NCBI GenBank assembly: GCA_039720395.1
Contig: CM077823.1
Span: forward strand, 9,504,107-9,568,106
Direction: 5' to 3'
Length of the DNA stretch: 64,000 nt
Source of the DNA: Liquidambar formosana
Taxonomy: Eukaryota > Streptophyta > Magnoliopsida > Saxifragales > Altingiaceae
Below are positions 1 through 12,300 of the stretch, one piece after another. The position numbers were made by a program, and so were the translations under genes. The stretch's first letter is position 1. The number at the start of each line of letters is the position of its first letter. The notes beneath the pieces are model-generated. The model had not been told where the DNA came from. It worked only from the letters and a program-made list of their open reading frames with translations, and did no database searches.

Positions 1-620
1 AACCTAAGGATCGATAAAGAGACCAAAGAAGACTATGAAGATGTTAAATGGAATTCTAAAGGAATCAATGCTATTTTCAATGGGATATCCTGAGATGAAT
101 TTCAAAGGGTAGCCCATTGTGAGTTAGCAAAAGATGCTTGAAATATTCTTGAAAAAACTCATGAATGAACATTGTCTATGAAAAACATAAAAATTCAAAT
201 GTTGACTGCCATGTATAAACAAGAGATAATGAAAGAAGATGAAGTGTTTGATGAGTTTAATGCTAGATTGAGTGATATTGTCAATTCTAGGTTTCCTTAG
301 GTGATGTTATGTCGGATGCTACAATCAATAGGAAAATCCTTACATCTTTGCCTATCAAGTTCCACCCTAAGATCACTTCTATTGAAGATAATAAAGATCT
401 TGATTCCAAGAAAAAGGAAGACTTAGTTGGTGAAATCCAGAATTATGAGATGAAGTTTTGCAAACCTAAGAAAGAGCCTAAGAACACAGGAATTGTCTTG
501 AGTACTATGAGAGAAAAGTCTAGTAGACATGCTTCTAGGATTGACTTTGAATATGATATTTATGAGGAGGACATTGCTTAGTTTGTTAGAAATTTTAAGA
601 AATTTTGCAGAAATCATAGA
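1..620 (+). pseudogene. Ty1/copia gag (UBN2-type) fragment, broken
   Basis: Translation across all + frames gives a plant copia Gag pattern: a 'DEFQRVAHCELAKDA' block, then 'KIQMLTAMYKQEIMKEDE', 'FDEFNARLSDIVNS', 'KILTSLPIKFHPKITSIED' and 'KKKEDLVGEIQNYEMKF'. These correspond in order to the UBN2/retrotran_gag core of plant copia elements. Stop codons (for example near 92, 141, 167 and 299) and frame breaks interrupt it; only 309-581 is open, mostly the C-terminal half. The window edge cuts the 5' side and no LTR is visible. It would package element RNA if intact; here it is a relic. The sequence changes to L1-like coding near 650. Confidence 0.75.
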
Positions 621-659
621 GGTAGTGCTTCCAAATCTAGAAATAGTATTTGGGGAGTG

Positions 660-1145
660 TAGTAGTGGATGCTTGTTTTGTTTGACAGTTATGGGGAATC
701 TTAGAAGTGGATTGGGTTGTAGTGGGTGCTTCTGGTGCTCCAGAGGGTCTCTTCATAATATGGAATAAGAATTTCTTTACTTGTTCTAAGGTGGTGGATG
801 TCGAGAGGTTTCTAGGTAGTTAAGGGTCATTTGGTAATAAATAATTTGCAGTGGAGTTTTGGGATGTATATGCTCCAAATAATGATAATGCTGGAAGGGT
901 ATTGTGGAGCAAGTTGATCAACTTATAGTAGCAGCTTTGTTTAGTTCCTTGGTGTTTGGGGGGTGATTTTAATGAAGTATTGAAGCTGGAAGAAAGTCAA
1001 GGTTGTGTGGGTAACATAATTGGGAAGACAAATTTCAATGATTTCGTAAATAATTTGAGTTTGTTAGATATTCCTATGAGGGGTAGGAAGTTTACTTGGG
1101 CTAATAATCAAGTGGAGTTGAAATTGAGCAGGTCAGGTTCTTGAT
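660..1145 (+). pseudogene. L1-type LINE endonuclease (EEP) domain relic
   Basis: Frame-corrected reading gives 'VVGASGAPEGLFIIWNKN', then 'WDVYAPNND', and in an open frame from 956 'GGDFNEVLKLEESQGCVG' and 'FNDFVNNLSLLDIPMRGRKF'. These are the hallmarks of the apurinic-like endonuclease of plant L1 elements (the GDFNE motif and the DLPL.GRKFTW-type motif). The domain nicks target DNA in intact elements. Several stops break it, no reverse transcriptase follows, and the right side turns into G/T-rich sequence of no clear origin. It abuts a copia gag fragment, so at least two insertions or deletions shaped this stretch. Confidence 0.75.
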
Positions 1146-2794
1146 TTCTCAGGAGTGGTTGCTTGAGTTCCCTTCTTTATGTTTGTTTGTTATTGTGGTG
1201 GGTTTGGTTGTTTTGAGCTAGTAGTGTTCTTGTTTTTAGTGGCTTTGTGGAGTAGCTGATTTTTGATGTTTTTATGCTTTGCTTGGCGTTGTCTTCTGCT
1301 GGGGTGGAGTTGTATTTGTTGGGGTTTTGGGTTTGTTGTGAGGATATTTCTTTATGTAATTTTCTCTTCTCAACTCCTTGCTGAGTGTAAATATGCTATA
1401 ACTACTGCATATAACATACATATCGGGTCCAAGGACATACCTCGTGTGGAAGAGACCCAAGAATCACTTTGTTATTTGTTGTTACGAGCCCCACGAAACC
1501 GCTACACGAATCGTCATGTCTCCACCACGAAATAAACATTTTGTGTTTTCCGGCCGTTGGTCTCATTCACTTCCAATTCATGATCAATGTGGGAAAAACG
1601 AATGTGATTTCCATTTTTTTGGTTTGAGCAGCCAGAATCCAAGTCTAATCATAATAGCAAATGCAGTCTTTGGATCAAATCTACCCATCTTTCCTTATGT
1701 TCTCATGAAGGCTTTCTAGTTGGACAAAGTGTGATTAACTTTCTTCAAAAAAGTTCTGATGGGGCAACAACTAGGAAATTTTAAAAAATATGAACGTTTT
1801 GCCTTGCTATTTAACCATTCTTCATCTTTTCTTTATTACAATAAGCGTTTAAAGCTTTGGGAATAATGCAATACAGTGCTTCTCTCTATGAGGCTTTGGG
1901 AATTATACAATATTTATTAACTGCTCTTTGTTATGCATGCCGATAGCTGTCTCTTTCTTAGGACTGACTCTCCAATTACTCGTTGGAACCGAATAAATCG
2001 AAATTACATTATAAAATTGAACTTAAAATACTTAACCAAAAAAATAAGAAAAATGAGAACATCATTTCGACATAAAACAAATGACAGTGCGAAGAGAGAA
2101 AAGAAGCTTCATGAAATCATGAAAAATTATCTTGATAGAAGAAGTTATTTTGGCGATTGAGGTCTTTCACAGAATGACGCGACAATAGGAAAATAATTAC
2201 CACTCAATACATTGACTAATAAATTCCTAGTCATTTTTGGTTAAGTTAATAGTCATCTATTTTTAGTTAGTTATCAATTGTACTGATTTGTAGTTATCAA
2301 TTGTATCGATTAGGTACATAACATCATTTTATATACAAATGCTAATAAGTAATAACAACGGAATTATACCCTTTTATGAACGAATTTGTACAGATACTTG
2401 ATGGCCTTTATGCTAGACCATATTTCCATATTGACGTGACAATTGAATCTAGCTAGAAGATATGAATTGTAAGGCACAACATGGCGCGCGCGGCATGTAA
2501 CAAAATTGAGTGATCATGGGAACGCATTTGTAATTTGAGTCAATAGTATTCATGACATGAGATTTTGGTATGTTACAAACAAGATCACAACCTTGAAGAA
2601 TATTTTTGCACCCTTATGAGTCTTCACTCTTTAGTTTAACTTGAAATAAATTATCTTTTTAAAGATATTTAGTTCTTATCAACTTAACCTAATAATTATC
2701 TCTATCAAATAAAATACACCACGCTAGCTTAGCCATGCAAGCAAAATTAATACTCCGTATTAATACCTAATTCTCCTTCTTTTTTGGGATTTTA
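1146..2794. other. Upstream stretch without a recognisable gene
   Basis: No open frame longer than about 90 codons resembles a known protein. The left part is T/G-rich (1150-1380). A dispersed repeat lies at 1383-1500, listed separately. A short direct repeat with core 'tagttatcaattgta' occurs twice near 2270-2310. The rest is AT-rich intergenic sequence on the promoter side of VPS18. Confidence 0.5.
1383..1500. repeat. Dispersed repeat, copy A (second copy at 62403)
   Basis: About 110 bp match, with roughly one difference in six, the stretch at 62403-62515 in the same orientation. Both share 'ataact', 'aaggacatacctc', 'ggaagagacc' and 'tttgttgttac' in the same order and spacing. The two copies bracket the VPS18 gene. 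No coding sense; the family is unknown to me. Confidence 0.65.
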
Positions 2795-3127
2795 GGACAA
2801 TACTTGGCTCTTCACAGTAGAGGAGCAACTCTTCCTTCCTCCCACTTATCTTTCACCATTTGTCCAACAAAACAAATGATACTTGATTATATACATACAT
2901 TCCTATGTTATGTAATTATAGACGTACATCCACGTGTCTGTGATTATATGTTTATTTATCTATATTCATGTGTTTACGTGTTCATATCCACATAACCATA
3001 TTTTTTAAAATTAACTATGACTACGTGGCATAACGTGAGTAGGAGAAAAGATGATTTTTATTTTCTTTTTGAATAAAAGGAAGAAAGGAGAGGCTGCTCT
3101 TCCACTATGAGAAGCCGAGTATTGTCC
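2795..3127. mobile_element. MITE with ~50-bp terminal inverted repeats upstream of VPS18
   Basis: The left end starts 'ggacaatacttggctc' and the right end closes with the inverse 'gagccgagtattgtcc' type sequence. The inverted similarity runs about 50 bp inward, through 'gaggagcaactcttccttcc' on the left and its counterpart near 3075-3110. It is 333 bp, AT-rich inside and without coding. The flanks 'attttag' and 'aattttat' are similar but not a clean duplication. Its right end lies about 230 bp before the predicted VPS18 exon 1 splice donor, so it could sit in the promoter. Confidence 0.7.
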
Positions 3128-3437
3128 CAAATTTTATCCAAGCGCTTGATCATAGTTACACACCTTTTTTCAAAATTATTACTCCAAAAAAATTGTCTTT
3201 GGAGCAGTGATTCCATTCATTTCGGTGGGCATAAAACAGTCCAGTTCAGAAATGGAGAGTTCATATTTTAAGGCGACGAGGGTGCTCTCATGGTAGCGCT
3301 ACCCTACTTTTAAAACACTAATTATCAATCATTACAGCCATCGTTCTCTGCTTTCATGGATGACTCTCCGGTTAGAACGGTACGGTGCAAACTTTCCAGA
3401 ACTCTGCAACTTGGATGATTTCGCCAACTTCGATCAG
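3128..3437 (+). promoter_or_regulatory. VPS18 promoter-proximal region and non-coding exon 1 with small uORFs
   Basis: The sequence becomes more GC-balanced here and ends in a good splice donor (GATCAG|GTAAAT at 3437/3438). The matching acceptor is TTGGTAG at 4591, 24 nt before the VPS18 ATG, so this is best read as the 5' UTR exon. I cannot fix the transcription start or a TATA box. Two overlapping upstream ATGs lie in the exon: 3356-3418 (20 codons) and 3360-3437, which would continue for two codons into exon 2 and stop at 4595. An in-frame TGA at 4595 rules out a longer VPS18 N-terminus. Confidence 0.6.
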
Positions 3438-4591
3438 GTAAATCCCTAATCTCCCTCTATTCTTATTCTCCGTCGGCGATACATTTTTCTAATGAATCTC
3501 TTCTTTTCCGCACAAACGGCGATCCATTTTCTGATTGTTTGCAACTCCGTTTGGTCAGTGGTGGGATTTGCCAATGTGGGTTTTACTGATCTTTGTGCGT
3601 GGCATTGGTGAAGAGCTGAATATTTGAAATCAAATTGTTTAGGTGATCAGTCATGTCTTTTCTAGGTTTTGAATTTCAATCTCATGAATGCCCAATATCA
3701 ATGACATATTATGGAACCATATCAAGCTCAATTTTGAAAATTTCAATCCAAGACCCATTGGAGTAATGCCAAATTCGAACAGAATTAGCACCACGAATCC
3801 CATTTTTGTCAAAAGTTCACTTCATAGTTTATACATCATTTTTATGGATTTTCTGAACAACTCTTGTGTAACAAACACATTTTCCATATGGGGTTTGCGG
3901 AAGACCTGATTTGGCATTTTTTAGAAAGGGTGTTTAATTATAGTATACCCTTTTTTTTTTTTTTTTTTTGATATTCCACAATAAGATGAATAGTTTGAAA
4001 GCGGGCTTTTAAAATCTCATTGTAACTGCTGACATTTTGAGAATTCCTTGTGATGAAGAAATGTGATCGACACGTAGTAAGCAGTCACAACGTCATTGAA
4101 TTATCTATTTATCAAAAACTAATCTGTTTACATCTATGAGAAAATTATAGGTTTAAATTTATGATTTTCTGAGTTTTTGATGAAGAAATTAAATGAACAT
4201 ATTGTAAGTAGTCACAATTCAAAAGTTAATTATCTTATTTTTATGAAATGCAATTTTAGTTTTTTCAATCCATGGCAAAATTATATAATGTTTGTTTGGT
4301 TAGCAATATTACATGATTTTTTTTTTTTTTTTTTTTTTGGTTTATTAAAAAATGGAAAAAATATTTCATTAGCATTTAATTCTTTTGCTGCTTCTGATTT
4401 TATTAATGTTTCCTGTAGTTCTGCTTATGATTTTATTTATTTTGTTTTATTTCTTCTTTTGTTTTATTTTATATATTTGTAGGACTTTTCGTCCTCTGTT
4501 ACACTTTCTTCTTCTATCAATAATAGTTTTTCTTTGTTATCAAAATATATAATATTGCATTCCAAAATGATAGTGCTTTGTTACTTGGTAG
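3438..4591 (+). other. VPS18 intron 1 (5' UTR intron)
   Basis: GT-AG intron of 1,154 nt separating the non-coding first exon from the exon with the start codon. It contains two poly-T runs (3951-3970 and 4319-4338) and an L1 3' tail near its 3' end. No open frame of note. Confidence 0.6.
4370..4545 (+). mobile_element. L1-type LINE 3' end (tail fragment)
   Basis: The phrase 'ttgtaggacttttcgtcctc' followed by a T-rich stretch and 'atcaataatag' is the same 3'-terminal signature seen at 8128-8180 and, more diverged, at 20280-20340, where it follows L1 coding sequence. It is a 5'-truncated, non-coding LINE tail inside VPS18 intron 1. Confidence 0.55.
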
Positions 4592-4615
4592 GATTGAGAT
4601 TTTTTGAATTCGAAG

Positions 4616-4778
4616 ATGGATCCAGGGCGGCAGGTTTTTTCAGTAGATCTTCTTGAAAGATATGCAGCAAAGGGGCATGGAGTTATTACATGCATGGCTG
4701 CTGGAAATGATGTCATTGTATTAGGAACTAGTAAAGGATGGGTCATTAGACATGATTTTGGAGTTGGAGATTCCTATG
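4616..4778 (+). CDS. VPS18: VPS18 coding exon 1 (residues 1-54)
   Basis: Begins ATG GAT CCA; the exon itself opens at 4592 after TTGGTAG. It encodes '[17 protein letters not shown]' and '[19 protein letters not shown]', the first propeller strands. Donor CCTATG|GTATGT; the split codon G|AG joins the next exon as Glu. Confidence 0.95.
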
Positions 4779-5197
4779 GTATGTTTTTCTACATTTTTTT
4801 CTCTCTTTTGTTAGTTTTGTTATGTAATCTTAAAATTCATATATCTAACCCTTCAGTTAGCACAGTTGGATATGGGAATGGGTGATCTGTTAAACATCCA
4901 CCATGACCTTAGGCAAACACCCACATTTAAACGAGACTACATATCATGAGCTTAGGCAAACATCCACATTTAAACGAGACTACATATGGCATATATGCAA
5001 TGCATGTATATGACACTAGTACACATAGGTAATGTTTAGGTCTGGGATGTCCCGCACTGTCCTGGACCATCACAGTTGCCCATTCATGACATGCGCAGGT
5101 GCATTGCATCCACACGTGTATGCGTGTGTTTTACAGGTGTCTGGGATGGTTTGGGACGTGCAGGATATCTCGGATTTGATCAAAATCAACACACACA

Positions 5198-5237
<40 letters not shown>

Positions 5238-7846
5238 AGGAGATGTAATATGACTTATACATGTGTGTATATGACAAGTAGCTCAAACTACAGGAGTCTA
5301 GTTGAAAAGAAGATGTTTATTAAATAATGTCTTACTTCATTGGAAGTTTTTTGTCATGATGTTATGTTTAAATACAGCAAATACTCTTTTAATTTAGCAT
5401 AATTTATCTAAAATGTTGTGTGGCTCTCATCACTCACTGGAGGTATAAGTAGTTGGAGTTTAAATGGATAGAAAAATATAATTGTTTAACTCTATAAAGT
5501 TTATCCTTTATTTTACTCGGATAGATGCTGTTTAATCTGTTACTCTCAGCACCTCACATTCACACTAGATTATAACTACCCATTATTAATTACACAGCAT
5601 TTTTATTGTGCTCACTATGCTATAATCTCATTACTTTTCTATCCAAGAATTGCAATTGATCTAGTTACCTCGGTGCAACTATTCACATTCAACACTTCAC
5701 TCACGGAAGCTTGGCCAACTCAATACTTGTCCTGGCTTGCTTTCATCCCTATATAAGATGAAACAATGCTAAATTCTATATATTTATTTATTATTTATTT
5801 CCTTCATTTGACTATAGAGATGGATCTCTCTGCGGGTCGACCTGGGGAGCAATCCATCCACAGAGTTTTTGTTGATTCCGGTGGGAGCCATTGTATTGCC
5901 ACCATCCTTGGTAATGGAGGTGCTGATACTTACTACACTCATGCAAAATGGAGTAAGCCCCGAATTTTAAACAAATTGAAAGGTCTTGTGGTGAATGCTG
6001 TTGCCTGGAATAGACAACAAATAACAGAAGGTAAATAATTTTTTTCCTTGGCCATTGCTTCTTTGATATATTTTGATACAGATTTGCACATATTGATTTA
6101 TTCGATATCCTTAAACACAGCTTCTACAAAGGAAATCATTCTTGGTACAGACAATGGACAACTTCATGAGATTGCCGTGGATGAGAAGGATAAAAAGGAG
6201 AAGTATATAAAGTTCCTATTTGAATTAACAGAACTTCCCGAAGCTTTTATGGGTTTGCAGGTACTAGTTTTTTTTTTTTTGTTTTTGTTTTTGTTTATAT
6301 AAAGTTTCCATGTGAATTATGTGAATTAACATTACTTCTGGAAGCTTTTATGGATTTGCGGATAGTAAATGTTGTTTTTGTTTTGGTTTTGTTTTTGGAA
6401 ATGGATTCTGGATTGCCTGTTGCTTACTTCTTCCTTAGTTCATGTGCATTTGCTGAGACTTCCTCACATGTTATTAGTACTTTAGAAACAACCGAACAAT
6501 ATTGCATGGACTGTCAAAATTGTAAATCGTATATGTGTATATGTGTCTGGTTTGGTCTGATATTTTCTGCTGAAGTTTCTCAATCATATATTGTGAATTT
6601 GTGAAAACAGTTTGATCCTTGATTTGTAAATATTCCAAGGTCTCCCATGAGGTTCTGTTTGTTTAGTTTGTTTTGATTTATAAAGTTTATCATGTCCGAG
6701 GAAATACTAAATAGTTCCATAAAATAACATTGAAATGATACTTGGAAAACTCACTTTTCATTAACTCTTTTTTTTTCAAAAACTGAAGCTAGAGTTTTTT
6801 GGTGTCATGTCATTAAGTTATATCATTTTACAGCAGTAACTAATCAGGTATTGTCTTTTTCTTATTCTTTGTCTATTTCAGATGGAAACAGCTATCATAA
6901 GCAATGGAACTAGATATTATGTTATGGCTGTTACTCCTACACGACTTTATTCTTTCACTGGAATTGGATCTCTGGACGTAAGTTTAGATCTAATACATGT
7001 TCTGCATGTTGGGGTTTTTGAAATTGGGTTGATTATGCTATGAAAATTAAATGTGCCTGTGGCTCAGATACATGATTTAGTCATTTAGTGAGGAAATCTG
7101 ATTGAAAAGGTTATTTACAAAAGTTTTATAGCTGATTCTACAATACCCTGTAAATTTGAGCATGATGTACCTCATAGGGGCGGAACCAGGAATTATAGGT
7201 TGGGTTGGCCAGCTTAAAAATTTTATGGTATAATATTTTTTTGTTTGTCATAAATTCTTACATATAAATACTCTTACTAATAATTATTGGATGAGTTTCC
7301 ACTATGTGTAAATTATTCCGAAAAAGTGTTCATAATTTTTTGGGCAAAAGCATTTATAATAATCTTTTAAAAAATTAGAAGGCAAAAGAATAATTTTATT
7401 TCGGAATATTTCTAAGTGTCAAGACACAGAGTGGCGGACGAGGCTCAAGCAGTAGTGAGCATTAGGAAACCAACTTACATTTAGGGAGATAGGAGGAAAG
7501 AAAGAAAAAAAAATGGTATTGTATGTAATTTGATGAACTTTTCCTTCTTTAAAGTCATCTTTCTCTTTAAGGTTGGGGTTATTTTGGTAAAAGTAACATT
7601 TGAAATTTGATTTGGTGAGGTGGGTTGCATACACTTGCAGTGGCAAACCTCTACACTTTTGACAAATGTTGGAAGTCTATAAGGCCAAGGGTCATTTTTC
7701 TCAAACAATTTGCAGGGGCCATGGGCACCCCCCCTCCCCCCCCCGCGCGCGGTCTTCACTATGTTCTGCCCCTGGTACTTCATCTATTAATTCCTCAAGA
7801 GTGATGTCCCTATTAATTCATCTATTAGGCCAGGAGTTATAGCAGG

Positions 7847-7888
<42 letters not shown>

Positions 7889-9358
7889 TTTTGAAGAAAA
7901 TATTACTCTTTTTGTGTAAATCGCGTGCACTAGGTTTCAGCCCTCCCTTATTTGGCAATAAAATTTACCTTCATAAAAGGAAAAATTAAAAAAAAAAGGT
8001 TCAACCGTTCTGGACAATGGGTCGAATTACGTTTTCATCTTGGAATAATTAGTTCCGACGTGTTATGGGTATTCTAGTCTTATTTTTAGTTCCCTCTTTT
8101 CTGTTTTTCTTTCCTCTTTTTGTTGTAGGACTTCTCGTCCTCTTGTACATTCTCCAGTTTTCTTAATAAAATTTTTCATTGCCTATCCAAAAAATAAAAA
8201 ATAAAAAAAATAAAATCTATATATATATAAAACCCTATACATATATAGTTTTTTGAAAAAAATATTACTCTTTTTGTATAAATCGCATGTACTAGGTTTC
8301 AGCCCTCCCTTTTTTGCCAATAAAATTTACCTTCATAAAAAGAAAAAAAAAAAAAAAAAGGTTCCACCCTTCTCAACAATGGGTCAAATTACTTTTTCAC
8401 CTTGGAATAATTAGTTCCCATCTTGTGTTTATAGGTATTCTAATCTTATTTTCAACAACTCAATTTATAATGTTTATCATGTGTTAAAGGGGAGGCCCTA
8501 ATAAGTTTTATGCAAATGGTATCCTTTCTCATGTCAATGATGTCATCAACCGCATATTTTTATTTTTTGTTTTGATCAACAACAAAGAAAATTCTAATAA
8601 AAAAAAAAAGAAAAATTAACCTTCCATTGATCCATGAAGAATGATACGTCATTCTTCTAAATCTTTAGTATTATCATTATCACTTATATTTTTTATTTTG
8701 CTGTAGAATGCTATGTTGCAGCAAAATTCAACCTTCCATTGATCTATGAAGAATGATAGGTCATTTTTTCCTCATTATTTTTTGAATGAGAAAGCAAATA
8801 CGAGCTTGTTAAATACTAGAAGAATTTATGTTACTTGGAAATTACCACCGCCATAGTTTAAAGTTTAATTTTGGCTGGCCAAAGAATGGAAGCATTTCAG
8901 AAATGGTGTTATTCAATGAAATAAACTAAGAGATGGACAGAACCAATTAAAAATGGATAACAAGTCTTACTTAATGAAATCACAAGTCTAAACTGTGATA
9001 GATTGAGTATATGAGGCCAATATTACAATATAGCCATTAACATTGCTATAGAACAATGTGATCCCTAAAGAGAAGATGTTGTTGCAGACCAAAGGTTATA
9101 AAAATATTGATCAAGACATTCTTGACATCTAAAAAAAAAAAAAAAACCGTAAGTGGATAAGTGATAACTAGAAGTACAAAGTCGAAATGTGCCTTTATTG
9201 TTGAGTTTGTTTCTTATTTCAACGCTATCAATTGGAACTTCAACTTCTATCATGATCTTAATGATAGAGAGCCTGAGGAATTAGCCTTACCTTTTTTTGT
9301 CTATATTGGGAGTTTTCTTGTCTCCGTCTAGCCTTGATAGGAGGAATTGGACTGCTCA

Positions 9359-9399
<41 letters not shown>

Positions 9400-12300
9400 T
9401 TCTTGTAAATATTTCCTTTGATGCTACTTAAGGATTTCTCTATCCCTTCTTTTCTCCCTGATAGGCGGATTTGGAAAGCAAAAGTGCCTCTTAAGGTCAT
9501 GGTCTTGGTGTGGTCAGGTGCTCATAAAAGAACAAATAGGAATGATATGGTTCAAAAGAAAAGACTGATGTTTTGCCTTTCTCCCCAATGGTGCGTCATG
9601 TACAAGAAGAGTAGTGAATTAGTGGATCATCTTTTTTTAACCCTTCAATGGCTATGGCATCTCCTTTTTGATTGGGTTGGTTTATGTTGGATGAGTCCAG
9701 CGCTTGTTATGGTTCAAAAGAAAAGAGTGATATTTTGCCTTTCTCCTCCATGGTGCGTTATGTGCAAGAAGAGTAGTGCGTCAGTGGATCATCTTTTTTT
9801 ACATTGTGACATATCTTGTGGGCTATGGTAGCTCCTTTTGATAAGATGGGTTTATGGGTGGTGAGTCCAGCTCATGTTTCTAGTATGCTGTAGGTGGACT
9901 TCCACGGGCTTGGTAAGTCCAAGAGGACCAAATCTTTGTGGAGTTGTGTGCTTATGACTGTGTTGTGGGTTATTTGGTTGGAGAAAAATGCAAAGATCCT
10001 CAATGATAGATTGAAACTAGGGACTGGTTGTGGGATAGAGCTTGGTTTTTTTTTTTTTTTTTTTTTTTTTGGCTTTGCTTCGTTATGGACTTGCGTGGAT
10101 ACGCCATTTGTTGGAGTTACTCTGTTCTTGATTATAAGGATTTGGATTGAGACTTGTTCATCCAAGAGTGTTAAGAGACCTTGAAAGGTCATTTTCACCC
10201 TCCTGAGGTTGAGGCTTTTGTGGGTTCAGAGTTGTGGTATAGGGGGTTTCTTGTCGTTTTCAGTGGAATTCTTGGTTGTGCATTGGATGAACAGTGTTAC
10301 AAGTTTTTGGTTTGGGTTTTAGAGTTCTTTTGTTTTGATGGCCTAAGGCTGTTTTTTTGTTTTTTTTGTTTTTTTGGTTGGACTCATGTTCCATGTTGTA
10401 ATTCCTTTTCATTATTAATAGAGTTTGTGTTCTGTCACAAAAGAATGTCAATATCAAGTTATCATGTTTATAAAAGTGCAAATCTAACCATCAGTAATAT
10501 GGGTACAACGTAAAAACAATTACACAATAATTAATTTACGCTTCAATCAATAACTAAAACTATAATGCATGTGACTGAAAAGAATAGTTGTGGATAATCA
10601 TTTGTTTGATGATAATTATGAAAAATTGTAGGATAGGCCCTTCAGTATTCATTTGACAAATATTATTTTTTGATGAGGATAACAAAGAGCAAGGCGCCCT
10701 GTTACATGCAAAAAGGAAGCACAAAGTTTTAAATTAAGGGGATCCAAGAATTCTAGGAAAGATGCCCCATTTAGAAATTTTTTATGATCAGCCCCATTTA
10801 AAAGTTATTCCAAGTGCTTCACACATAAAGCTTCTCAGGGAATATTAGTTTGAATATGTGGTGTCCTTGTCATTCAAGATTCTTCATTTCTATAGTTGAT
10901 TGAGGCGACATCCAACAGATCCATGAAAAAGACAAGACAAAAGCCCATGGATCCAAAGTCACTTGGTACTTCTAAGTGGTCAATAGAATTTGTTTCCTTC
11001 AGATAATTTACGATTAAACATTTGTCCATAGCCTCCATCCAAGTAAGAAACTCCACGTTAGTAGGAACTATAAGAATTTACACCCTTTTTACTGGAAAAT
11101 TTCCATTTCCATTATTGTGCAACACCGCATGATAAGATTTAATTGAAAGGATATGATTTGTACCATTTTGCTAAATGACCCAATTGTCTTATCCTCTATT
11201 AAACTTCACTAGGTATAGATTTTGGAAAAATGACATAAATACTTTCTGATTCCCAATCATGAAGGATTAAAATAGAGTCCCCATTCCAATTTATTACATT
11301 TTTTTTTTTGAAGTAATATATATATAAAGAAAACAAAAGGGCTTGGCCCTCGTACATCAGACATATACTAGTGCAGCAGTGCTAAGCACAGCCACCCTAA
11401 GAACCAAACAAAGGAGTCGACAAAAAAAATACAAAAGGAGGGAAATAACCTTCCCACTCCCTGCTAAAAATCTAGGGTGTCAATAAACATTAAGAAAGAA
11501 GAATTACAACCTCCCTTATAACTACAAAACCACCAAGAAGGATTTTTAAATAAAAAAGGAATTGAGTTCCACAGTAGGCATTTCTACCCCTTCAAAAGTT
11601 CTCGAATTTTTCTCTTTCCAAACGCACCAAAAAAGTGCATGAGGGACCATCTTCCACACCACCTTACTACATGCCCAACCCATGTCACATTTTGGTGGTT
11701 GTAGAATGTGCATTGTTGTTCTGGAAGAAAAGAAGTTGTTGGGGGTGGTTCTCCTTTGTTATTGTGCTTAAGTAAGATTCTAGGTGAAAGTTTGGTGGTT
11801 TTCTTCAGATGAGAGGGCAGAGGAGGCTAGGATCCTTTTTGAAGTCGTTGAAGCTTGAAGGGAAGTCAAAATGGTTCTTGAGGAGTTATAATTTGCGGCA
11901 TTGCTCTAGTTGCTTTTATTGGGTGGAGAGTGCACTATAAGGGGTTAGGAGGGAGGGACTTATGCTTCGTGCTGGAAAATCGAGGGCAGGGAGAAGGTTG
12001 AACTTTTGACCCCAAATTCGGTCATTGCCAATAGAGGTGGCTGCCCCTTCAATCTTCTAACTAGTGGGGAGAAGGTTGGATATTTAAGATGGAACTTGTA
12101 GAAGCAAGATTGTGTTCGTATGCATTTTTTTTAATGACTTATTATATGATGAAATTCTCATGAATGACTTGAACAATTTATTATTGGTTTATCTCGGTTT
12201 GATATGGTTAATATTGTTCATTGTTTTTTATTCTTATTGATTCTTTTGCATTTTCTAGACTGTTTTTGCAAGTTATGTTGAACGTGCGGTGCATTTTATG

